6,293 bases of DNA from Megasphaera sp. UBA5897. Lineage in GTDB: Bacteria > Bacillota > Negativicutes > Veillonellales > Megasphaeraceae. Positions 1-6,293 of this stretch are shown one piece after another (the stretch's first letter is position 1; each line of letters starts with the position of its first letter). The DNA lies in NCBI GenBank assembly GCA_002431345.1, contig DJEN01000016.1, forward strand, positions 1 through 6,293. The letters are read 5' to 3'. Both the position numbers and the translations under genes were made by a program. Below the pieces are notes generated by a model. The model worked only from the letters and a program-made list of their open reading frames with translations, did not search any database and was not told where the DNA came from.

Positions 1-228
1 TCCTTAGGCGTAGAACGCATTGGCACATTTGAAACGGAAATGCTCAAGGAATTTCTCTACGCTTTGGCTGTCCATGGCAAAATGAATCTGCATGTAGCTA
101 ATTTGTACGGAGAAAATGCGCACCATATTGTCGAGTCGATTTTCAAGGGGTTTGGGCACGCACTGCGGGAAGCTGTCCGAATTGATGGTGATGAAACGAG
201 CGTGCTTTCTACGAAAGGGGTGTTGTAA
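1..228 (+). CDS. hisB: Imidazoleglycerol-phosphate dehydratase, C-terminal part (5' end outside window)
   Basis: The window opens inside this gene in frame 1, and 75 codons precede the TAA at 226-228. HisB removes water from imidazole glycerol phosphate to give imidazole acetol phosphate in the cytoplasm. The visible part carries the second metal-binding signature of the family: LHVANLYGENAHHIVESIFK (residues 30-49 of the fragment), with the adjacent His-His pair and the Glu three residues later that bind manganese. The family's usual STKGVL ending is also present. IGPD domains run to about 195 residues, so roughly 120 are missing to the left. It therefore cannot be seen whether this is a stand-alone dehydratase or one fused to an N-terminal histidinol phosphatase as in enterobacteria. 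An internal ATG at 40-42 is not a start, because family-typical sequence (GTFETE) precedes it. hisH follows after 3 nt. Confidence 0.95.
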   Translation, partial: SLGVERIGTFETEMLKEFLYALAVHGKMNLHVANLYGENAHHIVESIFKGFGHALREAVRIDGDETSVLSTKGVL

Positions 229-231
229 ATC

Positions 232-849
232 ATGAAAATTGCCATTATCGATTATGAAGTCGGCAACTTGGCCAATGTATATAATGCGTGGAAGCGGCTG
301 GGAGCAGACGTGAGAATTACACGGGAGCCGTCTGTGATTCGCGATGCAGATATGATAGAACTGCCGGGCGTCGGCGCGATTCGCGATGCCATGGCCAATT
401 TGCAGAAGTTTGATTTGATTCCGCTGTTGGAAGAACAAGTCAAAAGCGGCAAGTTTTTTATGGGTGTATGCCTGGGAATGCAGGCGCTGTTTGAAACGGA
501 CTATGAAGGCGGTACCTATCAGGGGCTTGGCTTTTTGCCCGGTGAAATCGTGCCGTTCCATACGCGGCTGAAAGTACCGCATATGGGCTGGAATGAATTG
601 GAATTTCGGGGAGCACCTTGGCTGCAGAAAGGATTGCCGGCTCATCCGTATGCCTACTTTGTCCATTCCTATTTGAAAGCACCGGCTGATACGCCTGATG
701 TTCTTGCCGTGGCAGATTATGGCCAGCCTGTACCGGCTATCTGCGGCAAAGACAATGTGCTGGGTTTTCAGTGCCATCCGGAAAAAAGCGGCCGTGTCGG
801 CGCCCAGCTTTTGCAGAATGTTCTCGATTATGCAGCAAAGAAAGGATAA
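232..849 (+). CDS. hisH: Imidazole glycerol phosphate synthase, glutaminase subunit HisH
   Basis: This 205-residue protein has the usual HisH length. It is the class I glutamine amidotransferase subunit that hydrolyses glutamine and passes ammonia to HisF for IGP and AICAR formation. The catalytic triad is visible: Cys80 in GVCLGMQ, and His182 and Glu184 in HPEKSG. The oxyanion-strand motif PGVG lies at residues 45-48. Lys185 corresponds by context to the lysine that in Thermotoga maritima pairs with HisF Asp98 across the interface, and Asp98 is present in the HisF encoded here. The start ATG follows the hisB stop by 3 nt. A purine-rich AAAGGGG at about 214-220 inside the end of hisB can serve as a slightly distant ribosome binding site, so translational coupling to hisB is likely. 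Ile replaces the more usual Phe after PGVGA, a minor variation. Confidence 0.97.
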   Translation: MKIAIIDYEVGNLANVYNAWKRLGADVRITREPSVIRDADMIELPGVGAIRDAMANLQKFDLIPLLEEQVKSGKFFMGVCLGMQALFETDYEGGTYQGLGFLPGEIVPFHTRLKVPHMGWNELEFRGAPWLQKGLPAHPYAYFVHSYLKAPADTPDVLAVADYGQPVPAICGKDNVLGFQCHPEKSGRVGAQLLQNVLDYAAKKG

Positions 850-853
850 CATC
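841..853 (+). promoter_or_regulatory. Ribosome binding site fixing the hisA start
   Basis: AAAGGA at 841-846 sits 7 nt before the ATG at 854 and overlaps the end of hisH. The hisA frame stays open upstream to an ATG at 698, but that extension lies inside hisH and is unlike HisA. The canonical HisA N-terminus ([10 protein letters not shown]) begins exactly at 854, so this site decides the start. Confidence 0.8.
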
Positions 854-1570
854 ATGATTGTATTTCCTGCGATAGATATACAAAACGGACATGCTGTCCG
901 TTTGCGCCAAGGCGTAAAAGAAGATAGTACGACGTATTTTGCCGATCCGGTAGAAGCGGCCGTCAAATGGTGCGATGAAGGGGCGTTGTTTTTACACGTC
1001 GTCGATTTGGACGGTGCGTTTTCCGGCAGCCGCTGCAATGCAGAAATCATTGGACGCATTTGCGATGCCGTGGATATACCCGTAGAAGTAGGCGGCGGCA
1101 TTCGCAGCGAAGAAGCGATTCAAAGCTATTTGGATGTCGGTGTCAACCGTGTCATTATTGGTTCTAAGGCTGTGGAAGATGAAGCCTTTATTACCGAAAT
1201 GGCAAAAAAATACGGCTCGTCCTTGGCCGTATCCATTGATGCCAAAGGGGACGTCGTCGCGACGCGCGGCTGGGTAGACGGCAGCGACAAAAAAGTGCTG
1301 CCCTTTGCACAATTTTTATTGTCTATTGGTATCAAAACGATTATTTATACGGATATCAGCCGTGACGGCATGCTGACCGGCCCCAACATGGACATGCTGG
1401 AACAGCTGCAGCAGCTGCCGTATATCCGCCTGATTGCGTCCGGCGGCATGAGCAGCATCGAAGACTTGAAGAAACTGCAGGCCATGCATGTGTACGGCGC
1501 GATTACGGGGAAAGCGTTGTACGAAGGAAAAATTACGATGGAAGAAATACGGGCACTGGGGGGAATGTAA
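854..1570 (+). CDS. hisA: ProFAR isomerase (phosphoribosylformimino-5-aminoimidazole carboxamide ribotide isomerase)
   Basis: This 238-residue (beta/alpha)8-barrel catalyses the Amadori isomerisation of ProFAR to PRFAR, the substrate of HisF/HisH. The two catalytic aspartates are at the expected places: Asp8 in FPAIDIQ and Asp129 in VSIDAKGD. Phosphate-binding loops are seen in each half-barrel: VGGGIR (residues 79-84) and ASGGMS (195-200), with GKALYEG (219-225) near the end. The loop [13 protein letters not shown] (166-178) is the signature that separates HisA from the related HisF. The length matches stand-alone HisA, and nothing suggests the dual HisA/TrpF (PriA) type, though that cannot be excluded by eye. 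The start at 854 is preferred over upstream in-frame codons because it carries the family N-terminus and a good ribosome binding site. Gaps to hisH and hisF are 4 and 1 nt. Confidence 0.97.
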   Translation: MIVFPAIDIQNGHAVRLRQGVKEDSTTYFADPVEAAVKWCDEGALFLHVVDLDGAFSGSRCNAEIIGRICDAVDIPVEVGGGIRSEEAIQSYLDVGVNRVIIGSKAVEDEAFITEMAKKYGSSLAVSIDAKGDVVATRGWVDGSDKKVLPFAQFLLSIGIKTIIYTDISRDGMLTGPNMDMLEQLQQLPYIRLIASGGMSSIEDLKKLQAMHVYGAITGKALYEGKITMEEIRALGGM

Positions 1571-1571
1571 G

Positions 1572-2336
1572 ATGCTGGCAAAGCGAATTGTACCGTGCCT
1601 GGACGTGCGCGACGGCCGCGTCGTCAAAGGCAAACAGTTTAAACATATACAAGATGTCGATGACCCTGTCAAACTGGGAAAATATTATTCCGACCAAATG
1701 GCGGATGAGCTGGTTTTTTACGATATTACGGCAACCCATGAAAAACGGCAGATTTTCATTGACGTCGTGCGTGCCGTAGCGGAAAACATCAATATTCCCT
1801 TTACGATTGGCGGCGGTATCCGCAGTATCGATGATTTTCATCAAGTGCTGCGTGCCGGTGCAGATAAAGTATCGGTCAATTCGGCAGCTGTCAGCCGGCC
1901 GGAACTGATTCGGGAAGCTGCACAGCGGTTTGGCAGCCAGTGCGTTGTCTTGTCGATTGATGCCAAACGGGACGGCAAAGGCAGCTGGCAGGTTTATGTT
2001 GAAGGCGGCCGCAAAAATACAGGCATCGATGCTATTGCCTGGGCCAAACAAGGCGTAGCTCTGGGAGCCGGTGAAATTTGCATGAATTCCATGGATTCAG
2101 ATGGTGAAAAAGCCGGATTTGATCTGGAACTCAACCGCAGACTGGCAGCCGAACTGCCGGTGCCGATTATTGCTTCCGGCGGGGCCGGAACGATGGCAGA
2201 TTTTAAAGATGTCTTTGATGTCGGCGTAGATGCGGCACTGGCTGCATCGGTATTTCATTTTGGACAAATTGACATACCGGATTTAAAACGCTATTTGCAG
2301 GGGGAAGGAATTCCCATGAGAGGGGCAGAAATATAA
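1572..2336 (+). CDS. hisF: Imidazole glycerol phosphate synthase, cyclase subunit HisF
   Basis: This 254-residue (beta/alpha)8-barrel uses ammonia from HisH to turn PRFAR into imidazole glycerol phosphate and AICAR. Catalytic Asp11 (PCLDVRDG) and Asp130 (LSIDAKRD) are present. The phosphate loops TIGGGIRS (residues 78-85) and ASGGAG (201-206) and the HisF signature [14 protein letters not shown] (171-184) can be read. The residues known in T. maritima HisF as the ammonia-gate ring (Arg5, Glu46, Lys99, Glu167) appear here as Arg5, Glu46, Lys99 and Glu168. Asp98, which contacts HisH, is also kept, so the channel looks fully functional. The start ATG lies 1 nt after the hisA stop. The G-rich stretch just upstream (1558-1563) is a poor Shine-Dalgarno match, so reinitiation from hisA is likely. 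The frame is open back to 1488, but the family N-terminus ([12 protein letters not shown]) begins at 1572. Confidence 0.97.
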   Translation: MLAKRIVPCLDVRDGRVVKGKQFKHIQDVDDPVKLGKYYSDQMADELVFYDITATHEKRQIFIDVVRAVAENINIPFTIGGGIRSIDDFHQVLRAGADKVSVNSAAVSRPELIREAAQRFGSQCVVLSIDAKRDGKGSWQVYVEGGRKNTGIDAIAWAKQGVALGAGEICMNSMDSDGEKAGFDLELNRRLAAELPVPIIASGGAGTMADFKDVFDVGVDAALAASVFHFGQIDIPDLKRYLQGEGIPMRGAEI

Positions 2337-3049
2337 TGGATACTGTATCATTGCAAGATATAAAATTTGACGCACACGGATTGGTGCCGGCTGTTGTGCA
2401 GGAAGCCTGCAGCGGCGAAATTCTCATGGTAGCCTACATGAATGCAGAATCACTGCAAAAGACTGTAGAAAGCGGCCAAACTTGGTATTTCAGCCGCAGC
2501 CGCCAGCAGCTTTGGCACAAAGGCGAAACGTCCGGTCATTTTCAGAACGTCCGCGAAATATGGGTTGATTGTGATGCCGATACGTTGCTCGTCCTGGTAG
2601 ACCAGACCGGCGCAGCATGCCACACTGGCAGTAAATCCTGCTTCTTCCGACGCTTGGCTGGCTGGGACGGCACGTATACGGGCAGTTTGTCCATGTTGTC
2701 AGAGCTGAAAGATGAAATTAAAGAAAAACGCCTGCATCCGACAGAAAAATCGTATACGGCGTATTTGCTGCAGACAGGTATTGACAAAATTTGCAAAAAA
2801 ATTGGCGAAGAATCTTCTGAAGTCATTATTGCTGCCAAGAATGCAGACCCGGTTGTCAAAGACACGTCTAAAGCAGCGGATGCGCTTCGCTTGGAAGTGT
2901 GCAAAGAATCTGCCGATTTGCTGTATCATTTATCCGTATTGTGGGAAGATACAGGCGTCACCGTCAACGATGTCATGCAGGTATTGGAAGAACGGTCCCA
3001 TGTCAAAGGCAATAAAAAAACAGTAGGTCATTTGGATAAAACGTTCTAA
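2336..3049 (+). CDS. hisI: Bifunctional phosphoribosyl-AMP cyclohydrolase / phosphoribosyl-ATP pyrophosphatase
   Basis: This 237-residue HisI-HisE fusion (hisIE) catalyses two early pathway steps. The HisE domain releases pyrophosphate from PR-ATP, and the HisI domain opens the adenine ring of PR-AMP. HisI spans about residues 1-110. WHKGETSGH (60-68) and the metal-binding block DCDADTLL (78-85) are typical, and Cys79, Cys95 and Cys102 are the expected zinc ligands, with Asp78, Asp80 and Asp82 placed for magnesium. HisE spans about 118-225, with [14 protein letters not shown] (139-152), [16 protein letters not shown] (154-169) and [13 protein letters not shown] (191-203). Between AAKN and ESADLLYH there are 21 residues where common HisE proteins have about 8, a small insertion. 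The ATG overlaps the hisF stop by one base (TAATG), and GAGAGGGG at 2318-2325 is a good ribosome binding site. Confidence 0.96.
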   Translation: MDTVSLQDIKFDAHGLVPAVVQEACSGEILMVAYMNAESLQKTVESGQTWYFSRSRQQLWHKGETSGHFQNVREIWVDCDADTLLVLVDQTGAACHTGSKSCFFRRLAGWDGTYTGSLSMLSELKDEIKEKRLHPTEKSYTAYLLQTGIDKICKKIGEESSEVIIAAKNADPVVKDTSKAADALRLEVCKESADLLYHLSVLWEDTGVTVNDVMQVLEERSHVKGNKKTVGHLDKTF

Positions 3050-3058
3050 GGAGTGCCT
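3048..3058 (+). promoter_or_regulatory. Ribosome binding site fixing the HAD gene start
   Basis: AAGGAG at 3048-3053 overlaps the hisIE stop and lies 5 nt before the ATG at 3059. An in-frame GTG at 3053 overlaps this site, so it is unlikely to be the start. ATG 3059 gives a protein beginning MKKVIFDVDGV, the usual HAD N-terminus. Confidence 0.8.
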
Positions 3059-4174
3059 ATGAAAAAAGTTATTTTTGATGTAGACGGCGTGCTTTTGAGC
3101 GAAAAACGCTATTTTGATGTGTCTGCTTTGGTGCTGTGGGAATGGTATTACAGCCCGGCATACATGCATTTGGGCAATGAAACCGTAACGGCTTCACTGA
3201 CAGATGAGCAAATAGACGCCCTGCGCGCCCGTTTTTGGAACCATGATGAAATCCTTACATGGCTTAAACAGCACGGCGTGAACAGCAACTGGGATATGGT
3301 TCATGCGCATATCGTTGTCACACTGTGGCTGATGCTGGAAGCGTATACCAAAGACCATGGCCCTATTGACGTTGTCCTGCGGACGCCGGATGATGTCCAG
3401 TATATAGGCTCCCTGCTGCATGGCTATGACGTGCCGTCGGCTGGTCAGGTTATGCGCCGCCTTATCAACGTCGTACCCGATCGGGCTGGCAAGGATGATG
3501 TATTTACCTATTTGTCCGATGCCGTATCTTCTTCATTGGGCACGTCGTCCCGGCAGTGGACGCCTCTCGACTCGCCGTTGTGGCAGCTGCATTTTGAAGC
3601 CTTTCAAGATTGGTATTTTGGCGATGCGCTGTATGCCCAAACCTATCAAAAACCGCCGTATGCCAAAGGAAAAGAGGGCTTTTTGCGCCGGGAACAGCCG
3701 CTGGGAACAGCCGCCGGGATTCGCCGCATGTTCCAAGAATTGAAGCGGCGCGGTTATGAAATTGCCATTGCCACAGGACGGTCTCAAATGGAAATGCAGA
3801 TTCCCTTTGAAACCTATCATTGGCTGGAAGAATTTGACCCTGTCTATGTTGCGACGTATACAGATGTGGAAGCGGCATCCCAAAAACTGGGCATGTCGTT
3901 GGATAAACCCAATCCTTTTGCCTATTATTTGGGTGCCTTTGGCAAGTTTCCCAAACAATATTGCGATTATATAGCGCATCCGGATGATTTTAAACGAGGA
4001 ACATACTATATTGTAGGTGATTCCTTGGCTGATGTATGGTGTGCGCAAGCAATGGGAGCAGTTATGATTGGCACGCTGACTGGATTGGATGGACAAGCAG
4101 CTCGGACTATGTTTGAAAGAGAACATGTCGATTATATTGTTGATACTGTCGAAGATATACTGAAAATTTTATAA
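3059..4174 (+). CDS. HAD-superfamily hydrolase with large cap insertion, last gene of the his operon
   Basis: This 371-residue soluble protein carries the full set of haloacid dehalogenase phosphatase motifs. Motif I is DVDGV with nucleophile Asp7 and acid/base Asp9, motif II is Thr239 in IATGRS, motif III is Lys283 in DKPNPF, and motif IV is GDSLAD with Asp321 and Asp325. It is therefore expected to be an active Mg-dependent phosphohydrolase. Between motif I and the second half of the core (about residues 15-210) sits a cap of some 195 residues, far larger than the usual C1 cap. It is rich in aromatics, for example LWEWYYSPAYMH (26-37) and WQLHFEAFQDWYF (175-187). I do not recognise a named family. 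It begins 9 nt after hisIE, with its own strong ribosome binding site, and is followed by a terminator, so it is most likely cotranscribed with the his genes. Dephosphorylation of histidinol phosphate is possible by context but not shown. A general or house-cleaning nucleotide or sugar-phosphate phosphatase is equally plausible. Confidence 0.85.
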   Translation: MKKVIFDVDGVLLSEKRYFDVSALVLWEWYYSPAYMHLGNETVTASLTDEQIDALRARFWNHDEILTWLKQHGVNSNWDMVHAHIVVTLWLMLEAYTKDHGPIDVVLRTPDDVQYIGSLLHGYDVPSAGQVMRRLINVVPDRAGKDDVFTYLSDAVSSSLGTSSRQWTPLDSPLWQLHFEAFQDWYFGDALYAQTYQKPPYAKGKEGFLRREQPLGTAAGIRRMFQELKRRGYEIAIATGRSQMEMQIPFETYHWLEEFDPVYVATYTDVEAASQKLGMSLDKPNPFAYYLGAFGKFPKQYCDYIAHPDDFKRGTYYIVGDSLADVWCAQAMGAVMIGTLTGLDGQAARTMFEREHVDYIVDTVEDILKIL

Positions 4175-4185
4175 GAATATATACG

Positions 4186-4222
4186 AAATGGAGCCGCTGC
4201 GCGAAACGACGGCTTCATTTTT
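4186..4222 (+). terminator. Rho-independent terminator of the his operon
   Basis: The arms AAATGGAGCCG (4186-4196) and CGGCTTCATTT (4210-4220) pair over 11 bp with one G-U wobble (4191 with 4215), around a 13-nt loop. A run of five T ends at 4222, three of which belong to the stem, and more T-rich sequence follows to 4246. It begins 11 nt after the HAD stop codon, which fits the end of the his transcript. The T-run is short, so termination may be incomplete and allow some read-through to feoAB. Confidence 0.75.
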
Positions 4223-4241
4223 ATATCGTCATACATTTTTA

Positions 4242-4275
4242 TTTTTGAGAATGGTATGGTATGATATGATATGAG
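4242..4275 (+). promoter_or_regulatory. Predicted sigma-A-type promoter of feoAB with overlapping extended -10 elements
   Basis: TATGAT occurs at 4260-4265 and again at 4265-4270, each preceded by TG plus one base (TGG and TGA), giving two overlapping extended -10 elements. The -35 region is poor: TTGAGA at 4245-4250 is the best hexamer match, but its spacing to either TATGAT is too short. It would be 17 nt from GATATG at 4268-4273. The upstream T-rich stretch (4236-4246) could act as an UP-like element. Transcription would start near 4272-4277, leaving a leader of about 30-40 nt. The exact element is inferred and no convincing iron-regulator operator was seen. Confidence 0.5.
4251..4275 (+). 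repeat. Five tandem pentamers (ATGGT, ATGGT, ATGAT, ATGAT, ATGAG)
   Basis: Five consecutive 5-bp units follow one another without interruption, differing only at the fourth and fifth bases. They lie in the intergenic region 34-58 nt before the feoAB start and overlap the predicted -10 region of the promoter. No other such run was noticed in the window. Confidence 0.85.
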
Positions 4276-4296
4276 TAATAATTTTTGGTTATAGAT

Positions 4297-4308
4297 AGAG
4301 AGGTAATT
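4297..4308 (+). promoter_or_regulatory. Ribosome binding site of feoAB
   Basis: AGAGAGG at 4297-4303 is a strong Shine-Dalgarno match 5 nt before the ATG at 4309. It supports that codon as the start of the FeoA domain. Confidence 0.75.
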
Positions 4309-6293
4309 ATGCTTTTAAGTGAATTAAAAAAGGGAGAAAGTGCCAAGGTATTGGCTATCAAGGGCACAGGTGCTCTGCGTCATCATTTGCTGGATATGGG
4401 ATTAACGCCGCAGACGGTTGTTACGCTGCGCAAAGTAGCTCCCATGGGAGATCCTATCCAGATTCAACTTCGCGGTTATGAACTTACGCTGCGGTTATCC
4501 GATGCACAGGCCGTAACCATAGAACGGGTAGATAGACAACAAGTGGCATTAACGAATAGCGATCATAAATTAGTAGATCATCCACGTATTGGTGAATTAG
4601 GCGAAGCTGGTGATTATTGCATTCAAAAAATTGGCGAAGATATTCCGAAAGGACAACCCATCACGTTTGCGCTGGCTGGTAATCAGAACTGCGGTAAGAC
4701 GACGTTGTTTAATCAGTTGACAGGAGCCAGACAACATGTAGGGAATTTCCCAGGAGTTACTGTTGATAAGAAAGAAGGAACGATGCGCAAGCATCCGGAA
4801 GCAACTGTCATTGACCTGCCGGGGATATATTCACTGTCGCCGTATTCCAATGAAGAAATCGTAACGCGGGATTACTTGCTGAAAGAAAGACCGACAGCGA
4901 TTATCAACATTGTCGATGCATCTAACTTGGAACGAAATTTGTATTTGACTATGCAGCTGATGGAATTGGGTATTCCAATTGTTTTGGCGTTGAACATGAT
5001 GGATGAAGTACAGAAAAACGGCGGGTCCGTGCGGATTAATGAACTGGAACATTATTTGGGGATTCCTGTCGTGCCGATTTCTGCCGTCAAAAATCAAGGC
5101 ATAGGCGAATTGATTGACCATGCCATGCATGTGGCACTGCAGCGGGAAGCTCCGGCGCAGATTGATTTTTGTAAAGATACGCCTGTTCTTGGCGACCCTG
5201 TAGGAGCGGTACATCGATGCATTCATGCCGTTGCGCATTTAATAGAACCCTTTGCAAAAAAAATCGACATTCCGACTCGTTTTGCAGCGACAAAAGTGAT
5301 TGAAAAAGATACATTGCTGCTGAATCAGCTGGCATTACCAGATGGTGAAAAAGCTGCGCTGGATCATATTATTGAAAATATGGAAAAGGAAAGTGGGATG
5401 GACCGGGAAGCTGCACTGGCCAATATGCGCTTTTCCTACATCGAAAAGTTGTGTCAGCAGACTGTCATCAAGCCGCACGAAAGCTTGGAACACAAGCGCA
5501 GTGTGGCGATGGACAAAATACTGACGGGCACGTATACGGCAATTCCGGCGTTTTTGGCTATTATGGCCTTTATTTTTGTCATGACCTTTAATTATGTGGG
5601 AGCCTATTTGTCAGATGGCATGGCTGTACTCGTAGATGGTACTATTGCCGGCATTGATGAAGGGCTGACAGCGCTGCAAGTTAATCCCGTATTACATTCC
5701 TTGATTACCGATGCAGTTTGTAAAGGGATTGGCAGTGTCTTTAGCTTTTTACCGACTATTGTACTGCTGTTTTTCTTCTTATCCATTTTAGAAGATACGG
5801 GATATATGGCGCGGGTCGCTTTCGTTATGGATAAGCTGCTGCGAAAAATCGGCTTGTCCGGCCGCAGTGTCGTCCCCATGTTGGTTGGATTTGGCTGCAG
5901 TGTGCCGGCGATTATGGCGACGCGGACGCTGTCCAGTGAACGCGACCGCAAGATGACTATTTTGCTCACGCCTTTTATGAGCTGCAGTGCCAAACTGCCG
6001 ATTTACGGTTTTTTGACGACGGCTCTTTTTCCAGCGCACTTGCGGGGGATTGTCGTCATTTCGTTATATCTCATCGGGATTTTGTGCGGCATAGCCTATG
6101 CAGTGTATTTGAAAAAGTTTTATTACAAAGGCCAGCCGGTTCCCTTTGTTATGGAACTGCCGAATTACCGCATGCCGGGGGCATTGAGTGTCTGTCGCTT
6201 GATTTGGGATAAAGCCAAGGGATTTATTCAAAAAGCGTTTACTGTTATTTTTGCCGCAACGATTATTGTTTGGTTCTTAGAAACCTTTGATAC
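4309..6293 (+). CDS. feoAB: Fused FeoA-FeoB ferrous iron transporter (3' end outside window)
   Basis: One frame without stops runs from ATG 4309 to the window edge (661 codons plus 2 nt). The protein should import Fe(II) across the cytoplasmic membrane. Residues 1-75 form a FeoA (SH3-like) domain, with LSELKKGESAKV at 3-14, the LLDMGLTP core at 27-34 and a VTIERV strand at 69-74. A linker of about 40 residues leads to the FeoB G domain: G1 GNQNCGKTT (124-132), the switch region VGNFPGVTVD (144-153), G3 DLPG (169-172), G4 NMMD (229-232) and G5 around SAVK (258-261). Asn127 matches the asparagine linked to potassium activation in studied FeoB proteins. A helical spacer domain occupies about 280-395. 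Membrane segments appear near 410-432, 478-496, 549-574, 581-600 and 643-659, with the permease motifs GFGCSVPAIMATRT (527-540) and FMSCSAKLPIY (556-566). Against a FeoB of about 700-800 residues, some 150-200 residues remain to the right. FeoA and FeoB are usually separate genes, though fusions are known. It has its own promoter and is functionally separate from the his genes. Confidence 0.95.
   Translation, partial: MLLSELKKGESAKVLAIKGTGALRHHLLDMGLTPQTVVTLRKVAPMGDPIQIQLRGYELTLRLSDAQAVTIERVDRQQVALTNSDHKLVDHPRIGELGEAGDYCIQKIGEDIPKGQPITFALAGNQNCGKTTLFNQLTGARQHVGNFPGVTVDKKEGTMRKHPEATVIDLPGIYSLSPYSNEEIVTRDYLLKERPTAIINIVDASNLERNLYLTMQLMELGIPIVLALNMMDEVQKNGGSVRINELEHYLGIPVVPISAVKNQGIGELIDHAMHVALQREAPAQIDFCKDTPVLGDPVGAVHRCIHAVAHLIEPFAKKIDIPTRFAATKVIEKDTLLLNQLALPDGEKAALDHIIENMEKESGMDREAALANMRFSYIEKLCQQTVIKPHESLEHKRSVAMDKILTGTYTAIPAFLAIMAFIFVMTFNYVGAYLSDGMAVLVDGTIAGIDEGLTALQVNPVLHSLITDAVCKGIGSVFSFLPTIVLLFFFLSILEDTGYMARVAFVMDKLLRKIGLSGRSVVPMLVGFGCSVPAIMATRTLSSERDRKMTILLTPFMSCSAKLPIYGFLTTALFPAHLRGIVVISLYLIGILCGIAYAVYLKKFYYKGQPVPFVMELPNYRMPGALSVCRLIWDKAKGFIQKAFTVIFAATIIVWFLETFD

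Noticed and set aside
698..853. Upstream in-frame extension of hisA inside hisH
   Set aside because: The added 52 residues read hisH in another frame and do not resemble HisA. The family N-terminus and ribosome binding site place the start at 854.
4..1101. Long open frame of 365 codons on the minus strand, antisense to hisB, hisH and hisA
   Set aside because: It lies fully opposite three well-conserved genes, has no recognisable domain, and its composition looks like the reverse of coding sequence. Long antisense open frames of this kind are common opposite such genes.
2712..3026. 104-codon plus-strand open frame within hisIE
   Set aside because: It is a shifted reading of the HisE domain, rich in Lys, Arg and Cys with no domain and no convincing ribosome binding site. 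The overlapping frame is clearly HisE.
3533..4126. 197-codon minus-strand open frame opposite the HAD gene
   Set aside because: It is antisense to the conserved HAD core motifs and has no recognisable domain or initiation signal.
4247..4282. Possible Fur-type iron operator in the feoAB promoter
   Set aside because: GAGAAT at 4247-4252 resembles one GATAAT half-unit, but the best 19-bp alignment to the Fur consensus matches only about half the positions and there is no inverted symmetry. Iron control of feoAB is plausible but not shown here.
2795..4641. Near-identical string CAAAAAATTGGCGAAGA in hisIE (near 2794) and in feoAB (near 4624)
   Set aside because: Both copies are in frame and encode Lys-Ile-Gly-Glu followed by Glu or Asp in unrelated proteins. 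There is no flanking similarity, so it looks like chance codon choice, not a repeat element.

Overview
The window covers the distal part of a histidine biosynthesis operon followed by the start of a ferrous-iron uptake gene, all on the + strand. Moderate GC, strong Shine-Dalgarno sites, tightly packed genes and the style of the His proteins suggest a low-to-mid GC Firmicute. My best guess is the Negativicutes (Megasphaera/Veillonellaceae-like), but this is an impression from protein style and codon use, not a database match.

Positions 1-3049 hold the end of hisB followed by complete hisH, hisA, hisF and a fused hisIE. The junctions are 3, 4 and 1 nt gaps and then a 1-nt TAATG overlap, so one translationally coupled transcript is likely. 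Together these genes carry out the middle of the histidine pathway. HisI and HisE open and hydrolyse phosphoribosyl-ATP products, HisA isomerises ProFAR to PRFAR, HisH/HisF convert PRFAR to imidazole glycerol phosphate (IGP) and AICAR, and HisB dehydrates IGP. Catalytic residues are intact in every complete gene.

Positions 3059-4174 encode a 371-residue HAD-superfamily hydrolase with all four catalytic motifs and an unusually large cap insertion. It starts 9 nt after hisIE with its own strong ribosome binding site and is the last gene before a terminator. It is a candidate for the histidinol-phosphate phosphatase step or for a house-cleaning phosphatase, but its substrate cannot be read from the sequence.

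Positions 4175-4308 are intergenic: a rho-independent terminator, a T-rich stretch, and five tandem copies of a degenerate pentamer (ATGGT/ATGAT/ATGAG) that create overlapping extended -10 promoter elements.

Positions 4309-6293 are one uninterrupted reading frame, open at the right edge, encoding a natural FeoA-FeoB fusion: an N-terminal FeoA (SH3-like) domain, a linker, a FeoB G domain, a helical spacer domain and the first part of the membrane permease.

Most of the window is ordinary. The points worth a second look are the promoter-embedded pentamer repeat, the FeoAB fusion, the large-cap HAD protein in the his operon and an insertion in the HisE domain.
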